Below are positions 38,401 to 46,149 of a stretch of DNA of 64,000 bases, piece by piece. The stretch is from the NCBI RefSeq assembly GCF_003625485.1, contig NZ_RAIR01000002.1, forward strand, positions 124,001 to 188,000, written 5' to 3'. The notes below the pieces were generated by a model. It was not told where the DNA came from and searched no databases. It was given only the letters and a program-made list of their open reading frames with translations. This DNA is from Butyrivibrio sp. CB08. Lineage in GTDB: Bacteria > Bacillota > Clostridia > Lachnospirales > Lachnospiraceae. The translations under genes and the position numbers were made by a program. Position 1 is the stretch's first letter, and the number at the start of each line of letters is the position of its first letter.

Positions 38401-38820
38401 AAATCCGATAGTCTCGGCAGTTAATATGATAAGCATTACAGGCTTCCATCTTGCGCCTACAACAAGTCCGGTATATAGAAATGCAAAGATGATCCAGATA
38501 GCTCCGCCGCCTCTTATTCCTCCGCCGTAGTAGAATGCAGCAGGAAGCTGAACAAGCAGGATTCCAACTACCGCTATGCGGATAGCGACAGTTACCCTGT
38601 TCTTTTTTATGGCGATGGCAGTCATTATAGGCGCAGAAACAACCGTAAATGCCAGAACAATGATCTCAACAATGTTCTCGCCGCAGATAATATCGCCTAT
38701 AAGGGCCAGTGCTACGAAAAATACAGTAATAAGAGTAAGCAATATAAAGACACGTTCCCTGAAGCTTCGTGAAGGGTCTTTAAGGCGTTCTATGGTGCTT
38801 TTAAACAATTTGGCAATCAT
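35401..38820 (-). CDS. Hybrid histidine kinase - receiver - DegV domain - HPt fusion
   Basis: 1139 residues. In order: about six membrane helices (24-185), HisKA with SSMSHEIRTPIN (His215), HATPase (about 318-432, LNNAVKYTKEG, VSDTGMGI, EGTGLGLSIV), and a receiver (467-585, phospho-Asp516 in IILMDHLMP). A DegV/EDD domain (612-890) follows, with ASAPPSVTEFEQFFEKELKK, VIHITLSSQVSKEYEHAKEA, VYVYDSGLNSSSMGI and CGPGAFGIMY. A C-terminal HPt (about 950-1075) has His989 in KAHALKSAARLVGA. DegV proteins bind fatty acids, so the phosphorelay may sense a lipid. ATGA overlap with the upstream kinase gene. Confidence 0.88.
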   Translation of the reverse strand: MIAKLFKSTIERLKDPSRSFRERVFILLTLITVFFVALALIGDIICGENIVEIIVLAFTVVSAPIMTAIAIKKNRVTVAIRIAVVGILLVQLPAAFYYGGGIRGGGAIWIIFAFLYTGLVVGARWKPVMLIILTAETIGFYLDGYFHPERVVHHSERMYYIDSVISIILVGIICCAMVWFVEWLFRAENKRAREETLKFEELNKSQNRFFSSMSHEIRTPINSILGLNEIILRQEDASDEIIKDAGNIQGAGKMLLSLVNDILDLSKIEAGKMDIIPVNYSVATLVSEIVNMIWLRAEQKGLEFKVEIDPAIPQELFGDEMRIKQILVNLLNNAVKYTKEGTVTLHIEEEDIRDDSVHILFSVSDTGMGIKQDALPYLFNAFERFDEDKTIKIEGTGLGLSIVKQLVDLMGGDITVSSVYTQGSTFTVSLWQKVSNPMAVGDIDLTNYGSVTNGRRYEASFTAPEARILIVDDNEMNLEVEKKLLLGTKMAIDTADSGEEALVMTTNNRYDIILMDHLMPGMSGIECMQRIRKQAGGRNNHVPIIVLTANAGSENRELYSSSGFDGYLVKPVSGQQLEETLLAHLPEAVLLRSEGTEALRAQMNTSRGYSRKVPIVITINSMCDLPENILRNLQIDTIAFKVLADGREYFDGIEADADEVLRYMSEGKEFASAPPSVTEFEQFFEKELKKAHQVIHITLSSQVSKEYEHAKEAAKAYGNVYVYDSGLNSSSMGIMALLAYHMSNQGLTPGNIIGELNNIKKYVHCSFVSADTGVLFRRGFVGKGLYGFMESIGMMPFMLVKDNTFRMDRAHFGDTWRGYEKYIDYALPKMAKPNLDFVFITYSDVSEDTLERIEDRVLSRFPFKKVIFQKACAAMSLSCGPGAFGIMYMDETEHPYNLEKLISYDEDVPSFVPDSEPDRTTKPEPVVKEKEWFAGIEGLDKEIAIENSGSEEAFLTVLSIFYNSIEQKAKELSDYFDKGDYESYTIKAHALKSAARLVGAMQLSKNAEDMEMAGKDGKTSYVQKNHQNLLDELLSFKEPLKKYFDENPVGGESSFAEEEQHEAPSAVPSQDLGEILVKSMYTALEAGAKEKNKEFLENTFKEMADYTFSEEHTNTIAKLKDAFAAGDYEEMEKILKEIN

Positions 38821-40880
38821 TGTACACCTCCCCTTCCTGCTTTTCCTTCAGAGATTATGCGCTGCATAACTCTTTCGAAATCTCCGATGCTGATAGGCTT
38901 AGAGATAAAGCCATCAAAGCCCTCTTTTATGAACATCTCTTTTGCACCGCTGACAGCATTGGCTGTAAGAGCCACAAGACTGACTCTGCGGTTATCTCTT
39001 TCTGCGATGCTCTTAATTCTCTTCATGGCTTCAACGCCATCCATCTGTGGCATCATATGATCCATGAAGATGACGTCGTAGCTGTTTCTTGTAAACTTGT
39101 CTATAGCCTCGATACCGCTGTCTGCAGTGTCGATGGACATGTTATATTCCTTGAAAAGACCTGTTGCAACTACAAGATTCATTGGCTCATCGTCCACGAC
39201 AAGAGCCCTGATTCCAGTAAGGTCAGGTTTTTGGATATCTTCTTCAAAAGAGACAACAGTGTTCTTGGAGGTGCCATTGAGCACCTGCACAAGAGACATT
39301 CCATATACAGGCTTTCTAAGAACGATGCCTCTTGAGTCCTTATCAGGAATAAAATCATTGTCAACAGTTACAGCAAAAACGATGTTCTTATCAAGTTCAT
39401 TTTCAAAGAAGGACTTATCATGCAGGTACTCTCTGTCCCCCATATATACGTGAGTTATGTCGCCTCTTGCAATAAGCTTTTTGAACTCATCAAAGGTAGC
39501 TGCAAAGAACAGGTTGTGGCGAAGACCCTTTGCAAGGTTTTCAGACATGTTCTTGTACATACCCGCAAGGATCGGATTCTGGAATCTATCCAGCCAGTTA
39601 TATATCACCACATTTACAAACCTGTCGGTATTTAAGGCCATGCATGGCGAAGAATCAATAACTTCCTGGAAGATACTGATCCTGACTGTTGTGCCAAGGT
39701 TTTTCTGGCTTTCTATCTTTACAAATCCGTCCATACTGCGGACAAGACCAAGGACTACTGAAAGACCAAGTCCTACACCTCCGGTGCTCTTATCTCTCTT
39801 TCTGTCCGCTTTATACATACCTCTGGATATCCTGTTAATATCCCTCTGGGTCATACCTACACCGGTATCAGAAACCTCTATGATCAGGTTAACTCCGTAG
39901 TCCTTCTTAAAGGATGTGATCCTAAGGCAGGCTCCACCTTTCCTCGTGAATTTAAAGGCATTATCAAGAAGGTGACTTATGATCTTGTGGATCTTTTTCA
40001 TGTCACCTTTCATAACCGCCGGGACTTCAGGGTCAAGGTCCACCACAAAGTCCAGCGGAGACTGACTTCTCATGAGACTGTAGTTCATCAGGATGTCATT
40101 TAAAAGAGATGTGATCATATATCTCTCGTTCTCAACAATGACGTTCTGCCTCTGAATCTCACTGTAGTCCTGGATATCCTCGATCTGGTGGGAGATCCTT
40201 ACTCCTGCGTTTTTGATGGTCTTTATGTCTTCTCTTTTTTCTCTTTTAAGGATCAGGTCTGTAAGACCATTTATTACGTTGATAGGGGTCCTGAGCTCAT
40301 GGGATAAGTTAACCAGGAAGTCCTCCATATCGTTGTCATTGGACTCTATGGTCTTTTCGAGTTTTTCTACAGTGCTTTCACTGTCCTGGATCTTATCCAC
40401 AATAGCCTTAAGGACAATGTACAGGCATATGAGAGCAACTATATGAAGAGCAACCCTTGAGATTGTCATGGAGTCAAAGACATATTCATCCGAAGATGTG
40501 GCCATTCCTATGTGCATCACCATAAGTATCATGAATTCCAGCATGATAAGACGCAGGAAATCAACCCTCAGGATCAGGGCGGAGACTGCCATCAGTAAAG
40601 CTGCGATAACAAAGATGTCAAAAAAGCTGCTCCTGTGGGCGCCATGATAGAATGCGATGACCATGGAGAATATCAGGTAGTAGTCCTCTCTTATCCTTGC
40701 AGTACCCTTCTGGGTAACATGTATCCACCAGGCAGAGATAATGCCGATCAGAATAAGTGGTGGCACCCAGAATTCCCATCTCTGAGATACACTCTCAGCG
40801 ACGGCCCCGATACCAGCAATGGTAATGACAGCTACTACGGTATTATGAATTTTAATGGTCTTTTGTGAGTTATCTCCCAC
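38817..40880 (-). CDS. Hybrid sensor histidine kinase with C-terminal receiver
   Basis: 687 residues. About five N-terminal membrane helices without a large outside domain, HisKA with NLSHELRTPINVI (His194), HATPase (LLDNAFKFTRKG, VSDTGVGM, GGVGLGLSVV), an intervening receiver-like fold without a clear phospho-Asp (about 415-545), and a true receiver with VDDEPMNL and Asp607 in VIFMDHMMPQMDG. GTG start behind AAGGAG, 11 bases after the GGDEF gene. Its stop overlaps the DegV-kinase start, so the two kinases are made together and may form one relay that uses the downstream HPt. Confidence 0.9.
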   Translation of the reverse strand: MGDNSQKTIKIHNTVVAVITIAGIGAVAESVSQRWEFWVPPLILIGIISAWWIHVTQKGTARIREDYYLIFSMVIAFYHGAHRSSFFDIFVIAALLMAVSALILRVDFLRLIMLEFMILMVMHIGMATSSDEYVFDSMTISRVALHIVALICLYIVLKAIVDKIQDSESTVEKLEKTIESNDNDMEDFLVNLSHELRTPINVINGLTDLILKREKREDIKTIKNAGVRISHQIEDIQDYSEIQRQNVIVENERYMITSLLNDILMNYSLMRSQSPLDFVVDLDPEVPAVMKGDMKKIHKIISHLLDNAFKFTRKGGACLRITSFKKDYGVNLIIEVSDTGVGMTQRDINRISRGMYKADRKRDKSTGGVGLGLSVVLGLVRSMDGFVKIESQKNLGTTVRISIFQEVIDSSPCMALNTDRFVNVVIYNWLDRFQNPILAGMYKNMSENLAKGLRHNLFFAATFDEFKKLIARGDITHVYMGDREYLHDKSFFENELDKNIVFAVTVDNDFIPDKDSRGIVLRKPVYGMSLVQVLNGTSKNTVVSFEEDIQKPDLTGIRALVVDDEPMNLVVATGLFKEYNMSIDTADSGIEAIDKFTRNSYDVIFMDHMMPQMDGVEAMKRIKSIAERDNRRVSLVALTANAVSGAKEMFIKEGFDGFISKPISIGDFERVMQRIISEGKAGRGGVQ

Positions 40881-40891
40881 TTCCTGCTCCT

Positions 40892-42946
40892 TTACTGCCC
40901 GCGCTGACTTTCTCTGTCCTTAGCCAGAAGTTCTCTTGTGTACCTTATGACGTTCATGATATCTGAGGTTCCGTTGGCGCAGTAGGATGCACCAATAAAG
41001 GTCCTGCAGCCTCTTTCCTTAAAGAGCCTCTTAGCCCTTTCTACGTCATTGATAAAATAGTACTCATCATTTTCAAATCCAAAGCAGACGAACTCTTCTC
41101 CGGAAACCGCATATACATTGTCATCTCCAAAGGCATCCATAAGACACCTTGCAGTATTCTTAAGGATCTGCTCAGTGTTTTCATGGCGAAGGTTGTCATT
41201 TATCTCACGAAGGCCTGCGACTTCACAGACCACATATCCGAATGGCTGGCCATAGTCCATCTTCTTTTCAGCAAACTCAGAAAGAGCGCTTCTGTTCCTT
41301 GCTCCTGATACAGGATCATGGTAGCTGTAAAAGAGCATTCTCTCCTGCTCTTTTCGCTGACCAATAAACTGGGCAAAGAAGTAGGTCATGATGTTTACGA
41401 TCTCATTAAGGCTTCTTGAGCGCTCCTGAGCCACGTTGTTCACACCAAGGAAGCCTATGACAGTGCTTCCGGATTTTATTGCTCCATAAGCATTAAGGCC
41501 AGGTTTATCACTCATCTTTTCAAGGAACTCTTTTTCGCAGCTTTCCTGATTCAAAACAAGCCCGTCCTTAGGCAGAGGATCAAGACCTTCCGCAAACCAT
41601 TCGTAGGAAGGTCTGAATTTGCCATCACCCTTATCTTCATAGATAAAAGCACGGCTGGCTCTAAGCTCTTTTGCAATATACTCAAGAAGAACGCGGATAC
41701 TGTCAGATGGATTACTGGTGGCCATGGCGACCTGAATAGACCTGTTGATAAAGCGGTCTCTGTCGATGGCTGCCTGATCCCTCATCCACCAGTTGACGAA
41801 TTGTGCCATAACTGTGGTGATAAACAGTACCATACCGATCCTGATGAAATTGCCAAAGTGATGCTGCCAGAGATGGAAGAAATAGATTATTACTTCTATG
41901 ACACTGCACACAGCCATTTCAATAAGGGCAACATATATTCCGTTCAGCTTTATAGGTATTGATTCTCTCTTGCAGTAGCGGTAATTATCGATGATAAGAG
42001 CTACCAACAGGATGACCATTACTGCCACAGAAGCAAGCTCAAAGGGAACATAGCTGTCCACCATATCTACTTCCGCATAATAACGAAGGCCCACGATCAT
42101 GATCATCACAGTGATGGTTGCCAGAAACGCAATATACTCATATATCTTTTTCTTTTGTCTGGTGGTGGAATTAAAGAATCTGACAAAGGGATAGACAAGC
42201 AGCATGATAAGGAGCCTGTTAAGGACTCGCCAGAAAAAGACAGTACCTGTAACTGCCTGCGCAACTGGCATTCCGGCAAGAAGCCACATGCCAAACAGAC
42301 CTGCCCCAACGCCAAGGTCCAGAATATCAAGTGGAATGTTCTTTTTATCAGATATGCCAGCCCAGATAAGGACGATGGCAAATCCAAAGAATATGATAAG
42401 AAGTGTAAGGATAATGCTAATAGCATCCTTCCTTACCATCATATGAATATAGTCAGAAGCAGGTCCCACATAGACATTGAAAATCTCGCCAGCAGTAGCC
42501 TTTATGCTGACCCTGCTGTATTCAATGATTATGCTCTTTCCTGCGTGCTTTTTCGAAAGACCTACAGTATGACAAACTGTGCCATACCCCATTCCTGTCA
42601 GGTTCTCTTTTGCGTCATAGCTGTAGACAACCTCTGCATCAAGGTAGACCTTGATATTGGTATTACTGGATAAGAAGCATAGACAATCGTCATCAGAAAG
42701 TCTCGTGGGCAAAGTGTTTGCCAGGGTAGCACTGCCCCCAAACTCCTTAACCTCTATTTCATCGACAACGTAGGTATTACCCGAAGAATCTCTCCAGCTT
42801 CCGGAAAAGCTCCGAAGATGATCTTTATAGTCCTTGTTAAAGACATCAGTAAAGAAAAGTGCGTAGAAAAACACCACAATAACCACACCTGCAAAGATCA
42901 GGTTGTAATATACTATTGTACTGATGGTCTTCTTGCTGTCCTTCAT
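40892..42946 (-). CDS. Membrane GAF-GGDEF protein with 7TM sensor region
   Basis: 684 residues. One N-terminal helix, an extracytoplasmic beta-domain (about 40-170, like 7TMR-DISM), seven membrane helices (about 175-385), a GAF-like domain (about 400-530), and a GGDEF domain (from YSYHDPVSGARNRSALSEFA). The active-site loop reads SGEEF instead of GG(D/E)EF, which may lower or abolish diguanylate cyclase activity. Other GGDEF landmarks (the DPVSG region, VCEVAGLREIND) are recognisable but variant. First gene of a three-gene operon with two hybrid kinases, so c-di-GMP or a GTP-binding role may join their signalling. Confidence 0.85.
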   Translation of the reverse strand: MKDSKKTISTIVYYNLIFAGVVIVVFFYALFFTDVFNKDYKDHLRSFSGSWRDSSGNTYVVDEIEVKEFGGSATLANTLPTRLSDDDCLCFLSSNTNIKVYLDAEVVYSYDAKENLTGMGYGTVCHTVGLSKKHAGKSIIIEYSRVSIKATAGEIFNVYVGPASDYIHMMVRKDAISIILTLLIIFFGFAIVLIWAGISDKKNIPLDILDLGVGAGLFGMWLLAGMPVAQAVTGTVFFWRVLNRLLIMLLVYPFVRFFNSTTRQKKKIYEYIAFLATITVMIMIVGLRYYAEVDMVDSYVPFELASVAVMVILLVALIIDNYRYCKRESIPIKLNGIYVALIEMAVCSVIEVIIYFFHLWQHHFGNFIRIGMVLFITTVMAQFVNWWMRDQAAIDRDRFINRSIQVAMATSNPSDSIRVLLEYIAKELRASRAFIYEDKGDGKFRPSYEWFAEGLDPLPKDGLVLNQESCEKEFLEKMSDKPGLNAYGAIKSGSTVIGFLGVNNVAQERSRSLNEIVNIMTYFFAQFIGQRKEQERMLFYSYHDPVSGARNRSALSEFAEKKMDYGQPFGYVVCEVAGLREINDNLRHENTEQILKNTARCLMDAFGDDNVYAVSGEEFVCFGFENDEYYFINDVERAKRLFKERGCRTFIGASYCANGTSDIMNVIRYTRELLAKDRESQRGQ

Positions 42947-43067
42947 GGCCCATTACCTCAAACAGGCAAATGCGTATAATAATACACATTAATTCTATCA
43001 TGTATGGGCGAAACAGTCGGTAAACTTTTTCTAAATTTCGAAGCGCAGGGAACGTTTTTTCATAAAC

Positions 43068-43101
43068 GAGTACCACATGGGTTCAAGTCCCATCTTCCGC
43101 A
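43068..43101 (+). pseudogene. tRNA-Leu 3-prime fragment (probable att remnant)
   Basis: GAGTACCACATGGGTTCAAG then TCCCATCTTCCGCA gives the end of a long variable arm, a perfect T-arm (ATGGG-TTCAAGT-CCCAT, stem 43077-43081 with 43089-43093), the acceptor strand CTTCCGC and the discriminator A, as in tRNA-Leu. No matching GCGGAAG 5-prime strand or anticodon arm lies upstream, and CCA is not encoded. Integration into a tRNA 3-prime end leaves exactly such a piece. Confidence 0.7.
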
Positions 43102-43168
43102 CGAACAAAAAGGATCAACTCGAAAGAGTTGGTCCTTTTTTGTTTTGTTTAGTGCGGAAGATGGGACT
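43086..43168. repeat. 17-bp inverted repeat copying the tRNA-Leu 3-prime end
   Basis: AGTCCCATCTTCCGCAC at 43086-43102 recurs exactly in inverted orientation at 43152-43168, on either side of a terminator hairpin. The inverted copy, read on the minus strand, is oriented correctly for an element extending to the right, where the integrase lies. Confidence 0.75.
43108..43142 (+). terminator. Bidirectional terminator between the inverted tRNA-end copies
   Basis: AAAAGGATCAACTC - GAAA - GAGTTGGTCCTTTT with T residues on the plus side and A residues before it. It is placed just downstream of the tRNA fragment, where a tRNA terminator would be. Confidence 0.85.
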
Positions 43169-43293
43169 GTATCCACATACCCGCATAAATACTGCTTTTC
43201 ATGCTATCTGTCATCATATCTGTCATCTTTTGTACAAGATGATGTAAACAGGCCTCTATAAGAGCTCTTCTAGCATTTTTGCCGAACCATAAA

Positions 43294-44403
43294 TCATATT
43301 ACTATTCTCAATCTGCTCATTGCCTTTTCTTTTGTATCATCTATAACATGACCATATAAATTCATAGTAATGCAATAGTCCTTATGTCCTAATAGTTCCT
43401 GCAATGTTCTAGGTTCTATTCCCTGCTCAATCGCCCTTGTAGCAAAAGTATCGCGAAATGCATGGCATGTAAAATGCTCTATGCCAGCTCTCTTACAAAT
43501 ACGTTTTATTTCCCTGTCACAAGGTGTTGCCATAAGCAGTCCTCTCTCTGGTGCTTTAAATATCAAATCATCAAAGCCACTTATATTTCCATCAAACATA
43601 CGATTAAACTCACGCTGATGGGCAATTATTTCTGAAATGCTCTCATTTAGCGGAACAGTTCTTTTTCCGCTCCATGTTTTTGTTTCTTTACCCACGCAGT
43701 ACGATCCATCTTCTTCCCTTGTGATTGTCCTATTAACGTGTATCGTACCATTGTAAATATCGCTATTCTTCAAAGCACCTATCTCACCAATTCTCATTCC
43801 AGTGTGAATAGCAATCCTAAAAACATCATAGTAAAAACTGTTTTGCGCATATTCAAAGAAAAGCCGTGTTTCTTCAGGCGTCAAAGCCCTATGAATTGTT
43901 TCCCTTGCAGCCACCTCAGTTTTCTTAAGCGGTTTGACCGGGCTGCATGGATTATAGTTAATATACTGCTCTCTAATGGCATCATGAAAGATGTGAGAAA
44001 TGAAGCTGATCTTATCATTTACTGTCTGAGTTCTAATTTTTCTCTCAACCAATGTCCTTTGGATTATCCTGATATCTTCCGCTTTCACTTCAGAAAGGCG
44101 ACAATCTTTAAATGCCTTTCCATTTATCTGAATCTTGGCTATTGTATTAAAATGACACTGCTGTGATCTCAGAGTCGCCGGAGTCACACTCCCTCTTCTG
44201 TTTTCCATCCACCTTTCAAAGAAAATGCCTATCGTAGGATTATCATGCATTTCCTTCTTTTCTTCTAATTCCAGCTTTTTCTCGTATATCTTTTTTTCTA
44301 ATTCATCCTTATCTCTAGCACGCACAAACACTCTTTTTCCATTGAATGTGAAGGATCTTTGAAATCGACCATCGTCGCATAAGTATTTTTTCTTCTTGCT
44401 CAT
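43294..44403 (-). CDS. Tyrosine recombinase, Tn916 Int-like integrase
   Basis: Site-specific integrase of 369 residues. The N-terminal arm-binding domain (1-55, beta-rich and basic) is followed by a SAM-like core-binding domain (about 58-165) and the catalytic domain. Catalytic residues are all present: Arg204 (HTGMRIGEIGAL), the Lys region (SGKRTVPL), His314/Arg317 (HAFRDTFATR), His340 (LGHKDY) and Tyr350 (MNLYGH). It probably catalysed integration at the tRNA-Leu end about 130 bp downstream. The xis-int order on the minus strand is that of Tn916. Confidence 0.93.
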   Translation of the reverse strand: MSKKKKYLCDDGRFQRSFTFNGKRVFVRARDKDELEKKIYEKKLELEEKKEMHDNPTIGIFFERWMENRRGSVTPATLRSQQCHFNTIAKIQINGKAFKDCRLSEVKAEDIRIIQRTLVERKIRTQTVNDKISFISHIFHDAIREQYINYNPCSPVKPLKKTEVAARETIHRALTPEETRLFFEYAQNSFYYDVFRIAIHTGMRIGEIGALKNSDIYNGTIHVNRTITREEDGSYCVGKETKTWSGKRTVPLNESISEIIAHQREFNRMFDGNISGFDDLIFKAPERGLLMATPCDREIKRICKRAGIEHFTCHAFRDTFATRAIEQGIEPRTLQELLGHKDYCITMNLYGHVIDDTKEKAMSRLRIVI

Positions 44404-44446
44404 TTTCTTATCCTCTCAGCATAAGCACACATTTCAGATTATTCTT

Positions 44447-44638
44447 TTATCCCTGCTCTGCTCCCATAGCATCCAAAGCGACATCAATGATGTATCTATC
44501 ATATAAAACGCGCCTGCCGATGTGTCTTATGCATTTTATCTTTTCACCGTATTCTCTGCACTTATTTCTTTTTAGCCCCAGATACTCCTGAGCTTCCTTT
44601 TCTGATAAAAGACGTTTCATAACCATCTGATTTGTCAT
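44447..44638 (-). CDS. Excisionase, Tn916 Xis-like
   Basis: A 63-residue winged-helix protein: LLSEKEAQEYLGLKRNKCRE is the usual helix-turn-helix opening, followed by IGRRVLYDRYIIDVALDAMG. Excisionases bend att DNA and steer Int towards excision. AAGGAG lies 11 bases before ATG. Its first 26 codons overlap the end of mazF in another frame, and int follows 43 bases later. Confidence 0.85.
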   Translation of the reverse strand: MTNQMVMKRLLSEKEAQEYLGLKRNKCREYGEKIKCIRHIGRRVLYDRYIIDVALDAMGAEQG

Positions 44639-45017
44639 TATGCTTTTTTTCTCTCCTTCTTGTTTTTATATCAAGCTGCGCAGCTATTGATGCTTCAATT
44701 CTGTCATCCATAAAATGTCTTGGCAATGTTCCCATTTTTTCTAGAAGCTTACATTTATCAATAGTGACTATTTGTTCTGCCATAGCAGCTGACTTTTCAT
44801 TAAGTCCTCCCAGATTGTCAATGATGACATGTGTTGGAAGTCCCATACTCTTGTGTATTTTTGTTGTAATTGGTAATACTGTTACTGTTGGAGAATGCTT
44901 GTTGCCCTTATCGTTCTGAACAATCAGTACCGGTCTTATGCCTTTTTGTTCAGATCCAACTCCATCTCCTAGATTAGCAAGATAAATCTCTCCACGCTGG
45001 ATATCATCCTTTCCCAT
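44562..45017 (-). CDS. MazF/PemK family endoribonuclease toxin
   Basis: Sequence-specific mRNA interferase fold. Family motifs are RGEIYLANLGDGVGSEQKGI, RPVLIVQNDKGN, VTVLPITTK and AAMAEQIVTIDKCKLLEKMG. The core is about 120 residues, plus a basic C-terminal tail (RRREKKHNDK onward) that overlaps xis. I choose the ATG at 45017, 8 bases after AGGTGG. No MazE-like antitoxin gene is seen upstream, where a GC-rich RNA-like region lies instead. It may act as an orphan, or use an antitoxin encoded elsewhere. Confidence 0.87.
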   Translation of the reverse strand: MGKDDIQRGEIYLANLGDGVGSEQKGIRPVLIVQNDKGNKHSPTVTVLPITTKIHKSMGLPTHVIIDNLGGLNEKSAAMAEQIVTIDKCKLLEKMGTLPRHFMDDRIEASIAAQLDIKTRRREKKHNDKSDGYETSFIRKGSSGVSGAKKK

Positions 45018-45047
45018 ACTCATCACCACCTTTCAGACATATGTAAA

Positions 45048-45345
45048 GAGGGCTCCTTATTATATGAAGGAACGCCCTCGTAATTGTTCCAGCGAATTAT
45101 ACGTATCTACTTGTCCTCGACACCCCGATTTAGGGAAATCATCAGGCGGCTGCAGCTGACAGCACCATAGGCTACACCTCCCCGCGGATCTCGCCGGGCC
45201 GCTCCCATTACGATAGTTGTGGCTGAGCGGAAGTATCATTATCCCTGCAATTATCATCGCCAGGCCGGAACTACCGGCTTTCCAGTGAGGCTATATCGCG
45301 CGAGGCGTACCTTTGAAGCTATCTGCTGCAGGAATGTACCTGATG
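45048..45345 (-). ncRNA. Candidate structured RNA, GC-rich non-coding region of the element
   Basis: This gap between mazF and the sigma-like gene has no credible ORF and is much richer in G+C than its AT-rich surroundings. It is full of short self-complementary pieces: GCCGG-TAGTT-CCGGC, CCCTAAATCGGGG, CCGCTCAGCC with GGGAGCGG, and on the minus strand a 3-prime hairpin GAGGGC...TCCTT/AAGGA...GCCCTC followed by TTT (45048-45079). I infer a folded RNA read on the minus strand. I cannot name the family; group II intron remnants, raiA-type RNA or an oriT are alternatives. Confidence 0.5.
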
Positions 45346-45483
45346 AATGGTTATTCAGTTTTCAATGTCCTTTCACCTTTTGCCACAAAACAGTATTTTT
45401 TTACATGCACTTTTTTTAATCTTTTTATTTTTTTTTAAATTAAAAGACAGTAGACCAAAATGCTGATCTACCGCCTTTTATTA

Positions 45484-46011
45484 TTATTTCTTTATGATTT
45501 TTCTTAACCTTACAAGTGCTCTATTGATCGAAAGCGACACATTCTGTTGACTGATTCCTTCTAATGATGCGATTTCTTCCTCTGATAATCCCATCAGAAA
45601 ATAAAGTTTACATCTTCTGCGCTGTTTCTCTGGTAGCCTATCAATTGCACTGATAAGTGCTTCTCTATTAAGCATTTCAATAACAGTATCCTCCGGTTCT
45701 TCTTTTGAAAAAATAGAATTGCAATACTCTGTAGCACCCTCTGTATATCCCCAGATATCATGATGCCTGATTCTCCTCATTTCATGCTTATTCTCATTGC
45801 GCCTATATTCATGTAAGGCTTCGCCCTGCTCACATGTCATGATTACATATGGTTTGAATATTGAAAGCTCCTCGCTAAATTTTAAATCTAGTTCTTCCTG
45901 CGACAGATCAGTAATTATCGCCCACTTTACGCCTCCTGTCATTCCTGGATACTCATAGCCAAGGTTAATAATCTCATATTCCTTATTCTGTTCATTTTCA
46001 TTTCTATTCAT
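45484..46011 (-). CDS. Sigma-70 region 4-like protein, Tn916 ORF7-like
   Basis: About 175 residues from the ATG at 46011 behind GGAGG (upstream in-frame codons lack an RBS). The C-terminal part is a sigma region 4 helix-turn-helix: ISAIDRLPEKQRRRCKLYFL, then MGLSEEEIASLEGISQQNVS and SINRALVRLRKIIKK. The N-terminal 90 residues do not look like region 2. In Tn916-type elements ORF7 is needed for expression of xis and int, which lie downstream here too, after mazF. Confidence 0.82.
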   Translation of the reverse strand: MNRNENEQNKEYEIINLGYEYPGMTGGVKWAIITDLSQEELDLKFSEELSIFKPYVIMTCEQGEALHEYRRNENKHEMRRIRHHDIWGYTEGATEYCNSIFSKEEPEDTVIEMLNREALISAIDRLPEKQRRRCKLYFLMGLSEEEIASLEGISQQNVSLSINRALVRLRKIIKK

Positions 46012-46149
46012 TTTCCGTTTCCTCCGATTTTTGAAAGTTGATAGATTCAAAAACCGGAAGATCACGGGTACTTCCCTATATAAGTTTCCCAGCACAATAA
46101 GTGCATCTGTTACACCCTAAGGGCAAACAGAGGGGACATACTTAAGAGC

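Noticed and set aside
43020-43101. A complete tRNA gene ending at 43101
   Set aside because: The T-arm and 3-prime acceptor are good, but there is no 5-prime acceptor strand, D-arm or anticodon arm; only a fragment.
45219-45419. A 66-codon plus-strand open frame inside the GC-rich region
   Set aside because: No RBS, Arg/Cys/Tyr-rich composition and hairpin-forming sequence; it looks like chance openness in a structured RNA.
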